From Flavobacteriales bacterium (lineage in GTDB: Bacteria > Bacteroidota > Bacteroidia > Flavobacteriales_F > PHOS-HE28): a stretch of DNA of 64,000 nt. Positions 15,086 to 23,800 of this stretch are shown here, one piece after another (position 1 is the stretch's first letter; each line of letters starts with the position of its first letter). The stretch is from positions 1 through 64,000 of the forward strand of contig JAEUTA010000025.1 in NCBI GenBank assembly GCA_016788205.1, read 5' to 3'. The position numbers were made by a program, and so were the translations under genes. A model generated the notes under the pieces. It made no database searches, had not been told where the DNA came from, and was given only the letters and a program-made list of their open reading frames with translations.

Positions 15086-15652
15086 ATGGCCACCAAACGC
15101 TTTCGCACGGCCCGTTACTGGCACAATGCCTTGCTGATGTTCTGGGGTGTGCCGTTCCTGGTACTTCCGGGCATCATCGTCGGCGCATCATCGGGGAACT
15201 TCGCGTTGTTGTGGGTCTCCATCGGGGTCAGCGTTGCCGCCATCGCCCTGGCCGCCAAGCGTGACCGGCGCAAGAGCGTGGTGTACGAACTGGACGAGAC
15301 ACGGCTCGTGATCGTGGACGGCAACGAACGTCACGCCTATGCGATGAACGACATCGCCGATGCGAGCCTGCTGGACCGTGCTGCGGCGCGGGAGTACCTG
15401 CGGGAGATGATCCAATCGCGCGGTGCAGGTGCGGACGCCGCGGGCATTACCGCAGTGTTCGAACAGCACTGCACGGTGGATATCGGCCTGGTGAGCTACA
15501 CCCTGGGCCTGGGCCGCGCCCTCATAGACCGGATGCCGAACGCGAAGAACGACCTGGTGCTGGTGCGCCTGCGCAACGGCGAAGCACGCGCCTTGTCGCC
15601 GCTGCATGCGCAGGACTTCGTGGAGAGCCTGAACCGAAGGAAGCTGCTGTGA
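15086..15652 (+). CDS. Small membrane protein of unknown function
   Basis: A 188-residue protein with two predicted N-terminal membrane helices (about residues 12-34 and 38-56, separated by only a few residues) and a soluble C-terminal domain of about 130 residues. The arrangement of a helical hairpin followed by a mixed alpha/beta domain with VYELDETRLVIVDGNERHAY resembles PH-like membrane proteins, but the similarity is too loose for an assignment. It is the first chromosomal gene after the island and converges with the M23 peptidase gene, 9 bases away. Confidence 0.7.
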   Translation: MATKRFRTARYWHNALLMFWGVPFLVLPGIIVGASSGNFALLWVSIGVSVAAIALAAKRDRRKSVVYELDETRLVIVDGNERHAYAMNDIADASLLDRAAAREYLREMIQSRGAGADAAGITAVFEQHCTVDIGLVSYTLGLGRALIDRMPNAKNDLVLVRLRNGEARALSPLHAQDFVESLNRRKLL

Positions 15653-15661
15653 GCGCGGTGC

Positions 15662-16570
15662 TCAGTTGTAGCGCAGGCGCTGCCCTATCGAGAGCGTTGC
15701 CCGTTCGCTGATGCCGTTGATGCGGCAGAGATCCCTGACCTTGACACCGTAGCGGCGGGAGAGGGCGTAGAGCGTATCGCCACTGCGGATGACGTGGTAT
15801 TTGCGGGCCGGTGTGCTGGGCTTCACGGTCGCCTTCGCAGCGGCGATGGCGGCGAAGGAGCCTTTGTGGATGTCGAAGTTCAGGGCCTTGAGCGAGCCGT
15901 GCTCGATATCCACCACCAAAGACGGGTCGATGGGCTGATCCAGGAAGCGCACTTCGAAATGGAGGTGGCTGCCGTAGCTGCGACCGGTGTTGCCGCCCAA
16001 GCCCAAGGTGTCTCCGGCCTCCAACAGCGCACCGGGTTCCACCATGCGTTTGCTCAAGTGGGCGTACACCGTTTCCAGTCCGTTGTAATGGCGCACCACC
16101 ACCACGTTGCCGAAGGTCTTGTTGTACTTGGAGATGCGCACCATGCCGGAGAACGCGGACACCACGGGGTCGCCGGTCTCCAGGTCCAGGTCCACGCCGT
16201 AGTGCATGCGTCCCTTGCGCATGCCGTAAGGGGAGGTGAGGCCACCGGGGCAGGGCATGGCGATGTCGCATTCGTGCTCACCCAGTTGCAGGCGCAACGT
16301 GTCGTGGGCGAAATGCGTGGCACCGAGGCGATCGAACAGCACATCGGTATTCCAATGGCAGTACATGTCGTACCCGGGAATGAAGGTGAGCGAGTCGTTC
16401 ACATCCCACACGGATGTGGGCAGGCTGTGCGCGCTGGCCGTCTCGGTCAGTTCATCGAAGATGTCCAACCCTTCCGGACCACCGATGTCGTGCGCCGTGG
16501 TCTGTGCGCACAAGGCTGTGCTGCACAGCAGGCTGGCGAACAAGGTGTTCAGGCGGGTGGTCCGTTTCAT
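15662..16570 (-). CDS. M23 (LytM) metallopeptidase with C-terminal LysM domain
   Basis: A 302-residue exported cell-wall hydrolase. A signal peptide ends at ALCAQ. The M23 domain (about 110-225) shows the zinc and catalytic motifs GMRKGRMHYGVDLDL (HxxxD) and SYGSHLHFEVRF (HxH). The last 45 residues (YHVIRSGDTLYALSRRYG to IGQRLRYN) are a LysM peptidoglycan-binding repeat. It should cleave peptide cross-links in peptidoglycan in the periplasm, in cell division or growth, unless it is one of the catalytically inactive regulators; the motif residues are present, so activity is likely. Confidence 0.92.
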   Translation of the reverse strand: MKRTTRLNTLFASLLCSTALCAQTTAHDIGGPEGLDIFDELTETASAHSLPTSVWDVNDSLTFIPGYDMYCHWNTDVLFDRLGATHFAHDTLRLQLGEHECDIAMPCPGGLTSPYGMRKGRMHYGVDLDLETGDPVVSAFSGMVRISKYNKTFGNVVVVRHYNGLETVYAHLSKRMVEPGALLEAGDTLGLGGNTGRSYGSHLHFEVRFLDQPIDPSLVVDIEHGSLKALNFDIHKGSFAAIAAAKATVKPSTPARKYHVIRSGDTLYALSRRYGVKVRDLCRINGISERATLSIGQRLRYN

Positions 16571-16577
16571 CGGTCGG

Positions 16578-16607
16578 CAAAACTATCCGCCGCTTCCAGC
16601 GAGCCAA
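16578..16607 (-). promoter_or_regulatory. Promoter TTG-N19-TAGTTTTG
   Basis: On the minus strand TTG (complement of 16605-16607) precedes TAGTTTTG by 19 bases, an ideal Bacteroidota promoter. The -7 box ends 7 bases before the ATG of the M23 peptidase, so the mRNA would be leaderless or nearly so, or the true start is slightly inside. Confidence 0.55.
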
Positions 16608-16796
16608 GCCCCTACATCCACGGTCTTTCAACAGTGTGCTCGGGAAAGGGCTTCGTCGGCAGGTAACTGGCGTTCGGTCGGCTTATACGTGGATCCCGTC
16701 GATGGAGTTAAAGTCTGTTAACCATACGCTCAGGGGCGGTCCGGACCGACCTTTGTGAAGCAGCAGCGTGATCGAACCAGACGGGGCGTGTTGCGT

Positions 16797-17738
16797 ATGA
16801 ACGGCATGGCCGAGCAAGGCGAACAAGAGCAACAGGTCGTGCGTGCCGGTGACCGCATGGCGCACGTCGTCATCGTCTACCTGGTGGCGGTGTTGCTCAC
16901 GCTGCCGCTGTTCATCATCCTGTATCCGTTCGTGCCCCAGCTGGTGCTGCCACTGGGCGATGGCGTACGGGTTGACCATATGATCACTTTCGGCGCCATC
17001 CTGCTGGCCTTCATCGTACTGGTGCGCAAATTCCAGGTGGTGGTCTACGGCGGCCTCATCGCCGGCATGGTGGCCCTCACGCTCACGAGCTTGTTCGGTA
17101 CCTACGGCTTCGGCGACCTCTACCGGGACTACGCCGGCTGGCTTGCCACCCTGCGCGAAGCCGCTGTGAACGCGCCGTTGGCCGCCAAGAAACTGGCCCC
17201 CTTCCACGACGCGGAGAAGCTGAAGGCCTTGGTGTCCGATTCCGACGGCACGGTGCGCAAGGAAGCCGTGCGGATGGCCACGGCCAACTTCACCAATGTG
17301 AAAGTGGGCGCCGATGAGTTCACGTTGATCCAATCGTTGTCCATCTTCAAGGAGATCAACTCGCGCTGGCGCTATGTGTCCGATGTGAAGGGTGGGGAGT
17401 ACTTCGCCACACCGGCCGAGAGCATCGAGCTGATGGCCGGCGATTGCGATGACCACGCCCTGCTGATGGCGGCCTGCATCAAGGCCGTGGGCGGTGAGGT
17501 GCGGCTGGTGCGCACCGAAGGGCACGTATACCCGGAACTGCTCATCGGTGACGAGGCCCACCTGGAACGTGCGGGCTACCTCATCCGCAAGGAACTCTTC
17601 ACCAAGGAAGTGGGGGACGCCCCCCTGTACCACCATACCGATGCCGATGGGCGGCACTGGATCAACCTGGACTATACCCGTCCATACCCCGGTGGAGAGC
17701 TCATGAACGAGCGCATCGTCGGTATCCTGCCCATCTGA
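16797..17738 (+). CDS. Membrane protein with transglutaminase-like domain
   Basis: A 313-residue inner-membrane protein. Three hydrophobic segments (about 24-48, 60-78 and 80-100) precede a soluble domain with the transglutaminase/papain-like triad: cysteine in AGDCDDHALLMAA, histidine in EGHVYPEL and aspartate in WINLDY, in the right order and spacing. Bacterial members of this fold are proteases or peptide-bond-forming enzymes; the substrate here is unknown. The ATG was preferred over a GTG 14 codons upstream. It is followed after 52 bases by the aminolipid acyltransferase gene. Confidence 0.8.
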   Translation: MNGMAEQGEQEQQVVRAGDRMAHVVIVYLVAVLLTLPLFIILYPFVPQLVLPLGDGVRVDHMITFGAILLAFIVLVRKFQVVVYGGLIAGMVALTLTSLFGTYGFGDLYRDYAGWLATLREAAVNAPLAAKKLAPFHDAEKLKALVSDSDGTVRKEAVRMATANFTNVKVGADEFTLIQSLSIFKEINSRWRYVSDVKGGEYFATPAESIELMAGDCDDHALLMAACIKAVGGEVRLVRTEGHVYPELLIGDEAHLERAGYLIRKELFTKEVGDAPLYHHTDADGRHWINLDYTRPYPGGELMNERIVGILPI

Positions 17739-17770
17739 GGGCTCCGTGTTCCGGCGAAGTCCGCGATGGG

Positions 17771-17778
17771 TACATTCG
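17771..17778 (+). promoter_or_regulatory. Putative -7 box TACATTCG
   Basis: TACATTCG ends 12 bases before the ATG of the acyltransferase gene; supports that start over the longer open frame. Confidence 0.4.
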
Positions 17779-17790
17779 CGGAGCGTACGG

Positions 17791-19542
17791 ATGAAGAAAC
17801 TCGTTCAACCTGGTGAGTTGGCCAAGGCCAGTCACATGCGTCCGGGTGATCCGCGCATCACCTTGCTCACGGAAGTGAGCGGACTGAAGAAGCTGGAGCG
17901 TTTCTACGGCGCACTACAGGACCTGCGCGATCTGGAGTTCGTGGCCGCAGTGCTCAAGAACCTGGACCTGGAGATCGATGTGGACCCGGCCGACCTGGCC
18001 AGCGTACCGAAGGACGGTCCGTTGATCTTCGTGGCCAACCATCCGTACGGCGCCATCGATGGCCTGGCCTTGGTACACGTCTTGGGCGGGGTGCGACCGG
18101 ACCTGAAAGTGATGGCGAATTTCCTGATGCAGCAACTGGAGCCTTTGCGCGACCGCTTCATCGGTGTGAACCCCTTCGAGCAGCTCACCTCCCTTAGCAG
18201 CTACCAAGGCATGCGGCAGGCCATGGCGCATGTGAAGGAAGGGCATGCGCTGGGCATCTTCCCGGCTGGAGAGGTGAGCAGCTGGCGGACGGAACTGAAG
18301 GCCGTTGCCGACCCGCGGTGGAAGACCCCGGTGATCAAGCTGGCGCAGCACGTTGCGGCACCGGTGGTGCCCGTTTGGTTCGATGGTGCGAACAGCATGA
18401 TCTTCCAGATGCTGGGCATGATACATCCGAACCTGCGCACCCTGGCCCTGCCCAACGAACTGTTGCGCATGCGTGGCCGTTCGGTGCGGATGCGCATCGG
18501 CAAGCCCATCGCACCCAAGGATATCGCTGCGTTCTCCTCCACCGAGCAGCTGGGCCGTTACCTGCGCGCCAAGACATATGCCTTGGGAAGTGGACTGCAG
18601 GTGAAGCGCGAGCTGTTCAGCCCGTTGCGCTTCCCCCAACGTCCGAAGGACATCGTGGAAAACCTCCCACCCGAGCGGTTGGAACAGGAACTAGCCGCCA
18701 TCAGCGATCTGAAGCTGAACACGCAAGCGGAGTTCGACCTGTACCTGGCGCCCAGCTCGCGCATACCGAACGTGCTGCGCGAGATCGGTCGGTTGCGGGA
18801 AGTGACCTTTCGTGCCGTGGGCGAAGGCACCAACAAGAGCATCGACCTGGACGAGTTCGACCTGTACTACGACCACCTGTTCCTGTGGGACCGCGACAAG
18901 CGGCGCTTGGTTGGGGCGTACCGCATCGGCGATGGCAAGCGCATCATGTCCCGTTACGGCAAGCGTGGATTCTACACCTACACGCTCTTCCGCATGGACC
19001 GGCCGATGGACCGTGTGCTGCGCAAGAGCTTCGAACTGGGGCGTTCCTTCATCTCCCAGGAATACCAGCGGCAGCGGTTGCCGTTGTACATGCTGTGGCG
19101 TGGTCTGTTGTTGCACATCACGGCCAATCCCGACCACCAGTACCTCATCGGACCGGTCAGCATCAGCGGAACGTACAGCCGTTTCTCGCGCACGCTCATC
19201 ATGGAGTTCGTGCAGCAGCACCACTATGACCAGGTGATGGCCTCTTCCGTTCGGCCGCGCAACAAGTTCCGCATCAAGCCGGACAAGAGCGACAGCGAAG
19301 CGCTCGTGCAGGCTTCCATGGCCGACCTGAAGAAGATGGACCGCCTCATCGCCGAGGTAGATCCGCACGAGACGTCGATGCCGGTGTTGTTGAAGAAGTA
19401 CCTGCTGCTCAACGCGCGCATCATCGGTTTCAATCGCGACCCCCGGTTCAACGATGCATTGGACGGCCTCATGGTGCTGGACCTGACCAAGCTGCCTGAG
19501 CGCACCGTGGACGACCTGCGCAAGGGGATGTCCGAAGAATGA
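17791..19542 (+). CDS. Bifunctional acyltransferase, OlsF-type aminolipid synthase
   Basis: A 583-residue fusion. The N-terminal half is a PlsC-like O-acyltransferase: FVANHPYGAID (NHx4D, near 78-88), GVNPF and IFPAGEVSSW (near 153-162) are its four-block signature. The C-terminal half (about 290-583) resembles the hemolysin-like / OlsB GNAT acyltransferases (FDLYYDHLFLWD, VGAYRIGDGKRI, GPVSISGTYS). In OlsF proteins of Serratia and Flavobacterium such a fusion makes ornithine lipids: one half N-acylates ornithine with a 3-hydroxy fatty acid and the other O-acylates the lyso-lipid. Amino acid used here (ornithine, glycine, lysine) is not determined. Phosphate-free membrane lipids are common in the phylum. 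Confidence 0.8.
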   Translation: MKKLVQPGELAKASHMRPGDPRITLLTEVSGLKKLERFYGALQDLRDLEFVAAVLKNLDLEIDVDPADLASVPKDGPLIFVANHPYGAIDGLALVHVLGGVRPDLKVMANFLMQQLEPLRDRFIGVNPFEQLTSLSSYQGMRQAMAHVKEGHALGIFPAGEVSSWRTELKAVADPRWKTPVIKLAQHVAAPVVPVWFDGANSMIFQMLGMIHPNLRTLALPNELLRMRGRSVRMRIGKPIAPKDIAAFSSTEQLGRYLRAKTYALGSGLQVKRELFSPLRFPQRPKDIVENLPPERLEQELAAISDLKLNTQAEFDLYLAPSSRIPNVLREIGRLREVTFRAVGEGTNKSIDLDEFDLYYDHLFLWDRDKRRLVGAYRIGDGKRIMSRYGKRGFYTYTLFRMDRPMDRVLRKSFELGRSFISQEYQRQRLPLYMLWRGLLLHITANPDHQYLIGPVSISGTYSRFSRTLIMEFVQQHHYDQVMASSVRPRNKFRIKPDKSDSEALVQASMADLKKMDRLIAEVDPHETSMPVLLKKYLLLNARIIGFNRDPRFNDALDGLMVLDLTKLPERTVDDLRKGMSEE

Positions 19543-19545
19543 TGT

Positions 19546-20355
19546 TCAGGCGAAAGCCGGTTCCGGCCGCGCTCGCCGGGTGGTGACCTGTTCCTGGTCC
19601 ATGCCGTGCACGTACAAGCGCCACTCCTGGCCCACCAGTTCCAAGGCGCTGAGGTGTTCTATCCAGTCCCCCGAGTTCATGTAGTTGACGGAACCCGTAG
19701 GCAGTGTGATGCGCCGTATCTGCGGTTGGTGGATGTGGCCGCACACCACATGGTCATACCCTTCGCGGATGGCGATGGCGGCGGCCGTCTCTTCGAAGTC
19801 GGCGATGTAGGCCACCGCACGTTTCACACTTTGCTTGATGCGTTTGCTGAAGCTCATGCGTGGCCGTCCGGTGCGCACGAGGAACCAGTTGACCAGGTTG
19901 TTCAGGCGGATGAGCATATCGTAGCTGGAGCCGCCGAGCTTGGCCAGCCACTTGGCATGTTCCATGCTCGCATCGAACACATCGCCATGGAAGAACCAAT
20001 AGCGCTGCCCGTGCAGGGTGAGGTCGAGGCGATCAACGAGCTGCAATTTGCCCAAGGTGGCGGGGCTGTACCGGCGCAGTGCCTCGTCATGGTTTCCGGT
20101 GATGTAGAACACCGGCACCTTGGCGGCCATCTTCATCAGGCGCTTCACCACCTTCATGTGTGCGGGCGGGAAGAACGATTTGCGGAACTGCCAGATGTCG
20201 ATGATGTCACCGTTGAGGATGAGCATGCGGGGTTTGATGCTCTTGAGGTAGTCGTTCAATTCCTCTGCACGCGAACCGTAGGTGCCGAGGTGCACATCGG
20301 AGATCACCACCACGTCAACAGGCCGTTTGCGATGGGGTACTAGCTTGGTGCTCAT
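19546..20355 (-). CDS. LpxH-like metallophosphoesterase (UDP-2,3-diacylglucosamine hydrolase family)
   Basis: A 269-residue calcineurin-like phosphoesterase. All metal-binding blocks are visible: ISDVHLGTYGSRAEEL (DxH), ILNGDIIDIW (GD), ITGNHDEAL (GNHD), FFHGDVFD and VCGHIHQPQI (GHxH). The FGD/HGD and IDIWQF features match LpxH/LpxG-like pyrophosphatases, which cleave UDP-diacylglucosamine in lipid A synthesis on the cytoplasmic face of the inner membrane. A more general phosphoesterase role is possible. The start at MSTKLV was chosen because the longer frame overlaps the divergent gene; its stop is 3 bases from the convergent acyltransferase stop. Confidence 0.82.
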   Translation of the reverse strand: MSTKLVPHRKRPVDVVVISDVHLGTYGSRAEELNDYLKSIKPRMLILNGDIIDIWQFRKSFFPPAHMKVVKRLMKMAAKVPVFYITGNHDEALRRYSPATLGKLQLVDRLDLTLHGQRYWFFHGDVFDASMEHAKWLAKLGGSSYDMLIRLNNLVNWFLVRTGRPRMSFSKRIKQSVKRAVAYIADFEETAAAIAIREGYDHVVCGHIHQPQIRRITLPTGSVNYMNSGDWIEHLSALELVGQEWRLYVHGMDQEQVTTRRARPEPAFA

Positions 20356-20456
20356 GCGGGCACAAAGCTGCCTCGGCCATGTTTCGTTCACCTTTCGGCA
20401 ACATGAAGTCCAGCACCCCTGTGAACACCCCCTGTTGATAGCGCGATCTTCGTACC

Positions 20457-20822
20457 ATGGAACCACGCACCACCCTGGTCTTGGGCGCCAGCCCGGAACC
20501 GAGCCGCTACGCCTACCTCGCTGCGCAGAAGTTGCTGGCCCATGGCCACCGTGTGGTGTTGGTGGGAAAGCGCAGCGGCACCATCGGTGGGGTGGCCATC
20601 GGACCGGACCTACCCGCTGGAGCGGACGTGGATACCGTTACGTTGTACTTGAACCCGGTGGTGCAGGAGGCGTGGCACGACCGGCTTCTGCAACTCGCAC
20701 CGCGCCGCATCATCTTCAATCCGGGTACGGAGCATCCCGCGTTCGCGGCACGCGCTGCCGCACAAGGCATAGAGGTGCTGGAGGCGTGCACCCTGGTGAT
20801 GCTGGGCACCGGTCAATACTGA
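20457..20822 (+). CDS. CoA-binding domain protein (YccU-like)
   Basis: A 121-residue Rossmann-fold protein matching the small CoA_binding_2 family: TLVLGASPEPSRYAYLAAQ at the N-terminus (glycine-rich loop), GHRVVLVG, DTVTLYLNP and the end motif PGTEHPAFAARAAAQGIEV with EACTLVMLGTGQY. Family members are thought to bind a nucleotide or CoA; cellular role is not known. It starts 101 bases from the divergent phosphoesterase and converges with the large M43 protein gene. Confidence 0.85.
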   Translation: MEPRTTLVLGASPEPSRYAYLAAQKLLAHGHRVVLVGKRSGTIGGVAIGPDLPAGADVDTVTLYLNPVVQEAWHDRLLQLAPRRIIFNPGTEHPAFAARAAAQGIEVLEACTLVMLGTGQY

Positions 20823-20844
20823 GGAACGCGACCGCCATCAACGA

Positions 20845-20871
20845 CGAAGCCCTCCACACGGGAGGGCTTCG
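20845..20871. terminator. Bidirectional 11-bp hairpin terminator
   Basis: CGAAGCCCTCC, loop ACACG, GGAGGGCTTCG between two converging genes, 22 bases after either stop. It should serve both. Confidence 0.8.
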
Positions 20872-20892
20872 AACGTAGGAGCGTGAAAGGAG

Positions 20893-23800
20893 TCACTTGC
20901 CCACCACGAGACGCTGGGTGCTGTCACCTTCCTCGTTGGTGGCGCGGATCAGGTAGAGCCCATCGCTCAAGCCGAGCTCACGACCGCTGAATTCCATGCC
21001 GGTGATACCAGCAGGGCGGTGCGTGGTACGGTACACGATGGCGCCGCGAACGTCCGTGATCACGATGTCGGTATTGAAGCGGTCCATGCCGAACACCGTG
21101 AGCTGGAAGCGGTCGTTGGTGGGGTTCGGGAACAGGTTCATGAAATGCTCGGTGCTCAGGTCATCGATACCCACCGGGCCGCTGATGTTGATGTTGTCGA
21201 TGTAGAGGTTGCCGGAGAACGCGCTGCTGTAATAGCGGAAGCGGAAACGCACGTTGGGTGCCAGACGCGAGTTGGGCAGGTTGAAGGTCTTCGTGGTCCA
21301 GGCGGGTGGAGGCGTCTGCGGGTTGTTACCGTTGTTGATCAACGTGCTACCCGTGATCTCGCCACCGAAGAGGGTGGACCAGGTCTTGCCGCAATCCACA
21401 CTGGAGGATACGAGGAGTTCCTCGCTCACCATGCTGAGGTCGTTGGCTCCCGTCGCGTAAGCGAAATCGAAGCTGAACGTGGTACCGCTCTGCAAAGCGT
21501 CGAGGTCGAAGGACGGCGAGATCAGTTCATCGTAGTCCAACGAGTTGTCCGGATCGATCAGGTCGAGCGGGTTGCGCGCACCGCTGTTGAGCATGGCGCA
21601 GGCGCTGCCCTGTGAGCCCGTGGTGGTGGTGCGCTGGAAGTACGTGTTGTTGGTGGCGTAGTTCATGTTGAACCAAGGGTGCAGGCCCACGTTGTTCTCG
21701 AAGCTCTCGTTGTACATGCCAACGATGTCATACGGCGAACCACCGATGAGCACGCTGTACGGTTCGGTACGTGTATGACTGCCCACATCGTTGCTCACCG
21801 TCAGCGTCACTGCTTTCCATCCGGGCGTGCTGAACGAGACCACCGGGTTGCGTTCGGTGGAAGTGCTGGGGTTGCCATCCGGGAAGGTCCATGACCACGA
21901 GGTGGGGAACGCTCCACCGGAGTTGTCCACGAACTGCACTTCAGTGTTCACGCATACGGTAGGGCTGAAGGGGATCTCCTGGTTGAAGCCGGAGTTCAAC
22001 TCCACGGTACGGACGTAGAAGTCGGCTGAAGGGGGGCACTGCACGGCGTACTCACCGGAACCGGTCGCTTGCAGATTCTCTTCGATCCACGTCTGGTTGC
22101 GCTCGCCGGTGGGGGAGTTCAGGGCAGCGCGCATGCGAAGCACCTGGTCATCGGTGAACATCTTGGAGCAGTACGAGTACTCCATGTAGTTCTCCACGTT
22201 CTCGATGATGCGTGTCTCACCGTACACCTTCACATCGTCAATGGAGAATACGCCGCTGATGTGGGCGTAGTTGGTGCTTTCCACCACCACCACCAGCGCC
22301 GTGTCATTGGGGCAGGGGCCTGTACCTGTAACTACATAGGTGTAAGTGCCGGGCGCCATGGTGGCGGGGTCGTACAAGCCATCGGTCACTGCGCTGGGGC
22401 CGGTCCATGCACCGCCCATGTCCGGCGTACCGGCGAGGGTGTTGAACAGGGGCAGTGCCGTGCTTTCGGAACAGATGGTGAGGTCGCCGTCTTTGCCCGC
22501 GTTGGCAGCCTGCTGCACGCCGAGCACGAAAGCTGCGCTGGTAGCGCTGCAACCATTGCTGGTCACGGTCACGGTGTAGGAACCGCCATCGCGCACGGTG
22601 ATGTTCTGTGTGGTCTGGCCACCGGGCTGCCAGGCGTTACCTGTGGAGGAACTGCTGGTAAGCACGCGGGTGGAACCGGCGCACACGCTGGAGAAGCTGC
22701 TGGTGATGGTAGGCGTGACCGGAACGTTCAACTCCAACACGGTCACCGTGGCGGTGGGAGTGCCGCATTCGCCACCGGCGGCCACGGAATAGGTATAGAC
22801 ACCGGGCTCCATGGTCACCGGATCGTAGGTGCCATCGGTGGTGCTGGGGCCGGACCATGTGCCGCCGGACTGTGGCGAACCACCCAAGCGGTCGAAGAGA
22901 TCAGCGGGGGCAGCATTACGGCAGATCTGGAATGTGCCGTTGGTACCGGCGCTGGAGGTCGCAGCTACCTGCACGGTCACCGTGGCGGTGGCGTTGGCGC
23001 AAGGGCCATTGCCGGTAACTACGTACTGGTAAGCACCAGCGGACATGGTAGCCGGGTCGAACAGGCCGTCCACCACTTCGCTGGGGCCGGTCCATGTGCC
23101 GCCTGATGTGGGGTTGCCGCTGAGGCTGTTGAAGAGGGGAGCGCTGGCTCCACCGCTACACACCGTGAGGGCGTCGTTGGTGCCGGCATTGGCGGCAGCC
23201 ACTACGCTGAGCACGAAGGGTTCGCTGGTGGCCTTGCAACCGTTGGCGGTGACCGTTACGGCGTACGTACCCGCCTTGTTGGTGTTGATGCTGGCCGTGG
23301 TCTGCGCGCCGGGCGACCAAGTGTTACCCGTGGCGCTGCTGCTGGTGAGCGTGACCGAAGCGGTGGAACAGAAATCCGAAGGACCGGTGATGGTGGGGAT
23401 GCTCGGCGGCGCCACGATGGTGACCTCCACTTGTGCGGAGTAACCGTTGCAGGAGCCATTGCCGTCCACCGTGTAGGTGTAGGTGCCGGCGGCCATGTTG
23501 GCGGGGTCGAACTGGTCGTTCACCACTTCGCTGGGGCCGCTCCAGGTCCCACCCGGCTGCGGCGAACCACCAAGGCGGTCGAAGAGGTCGGTGGATGCGT
23601 CGTTGGCACAGATGCGGAGCGCACCGTTGGCTCCTTCAGCGTTCCAGGCATAAATGCGGAACTGAATGGGCTGGTCCAGGCTGGTGTAGCCCGTTACAGG
23701 CGGATCCACGTAGATGGTGGGCACCTCCACGGCGATGTCTCCAGTGAAGAAGGCCACGTTGCCGGACTGTACGCTCACATTGGCATTGCCGCCCGTACGG

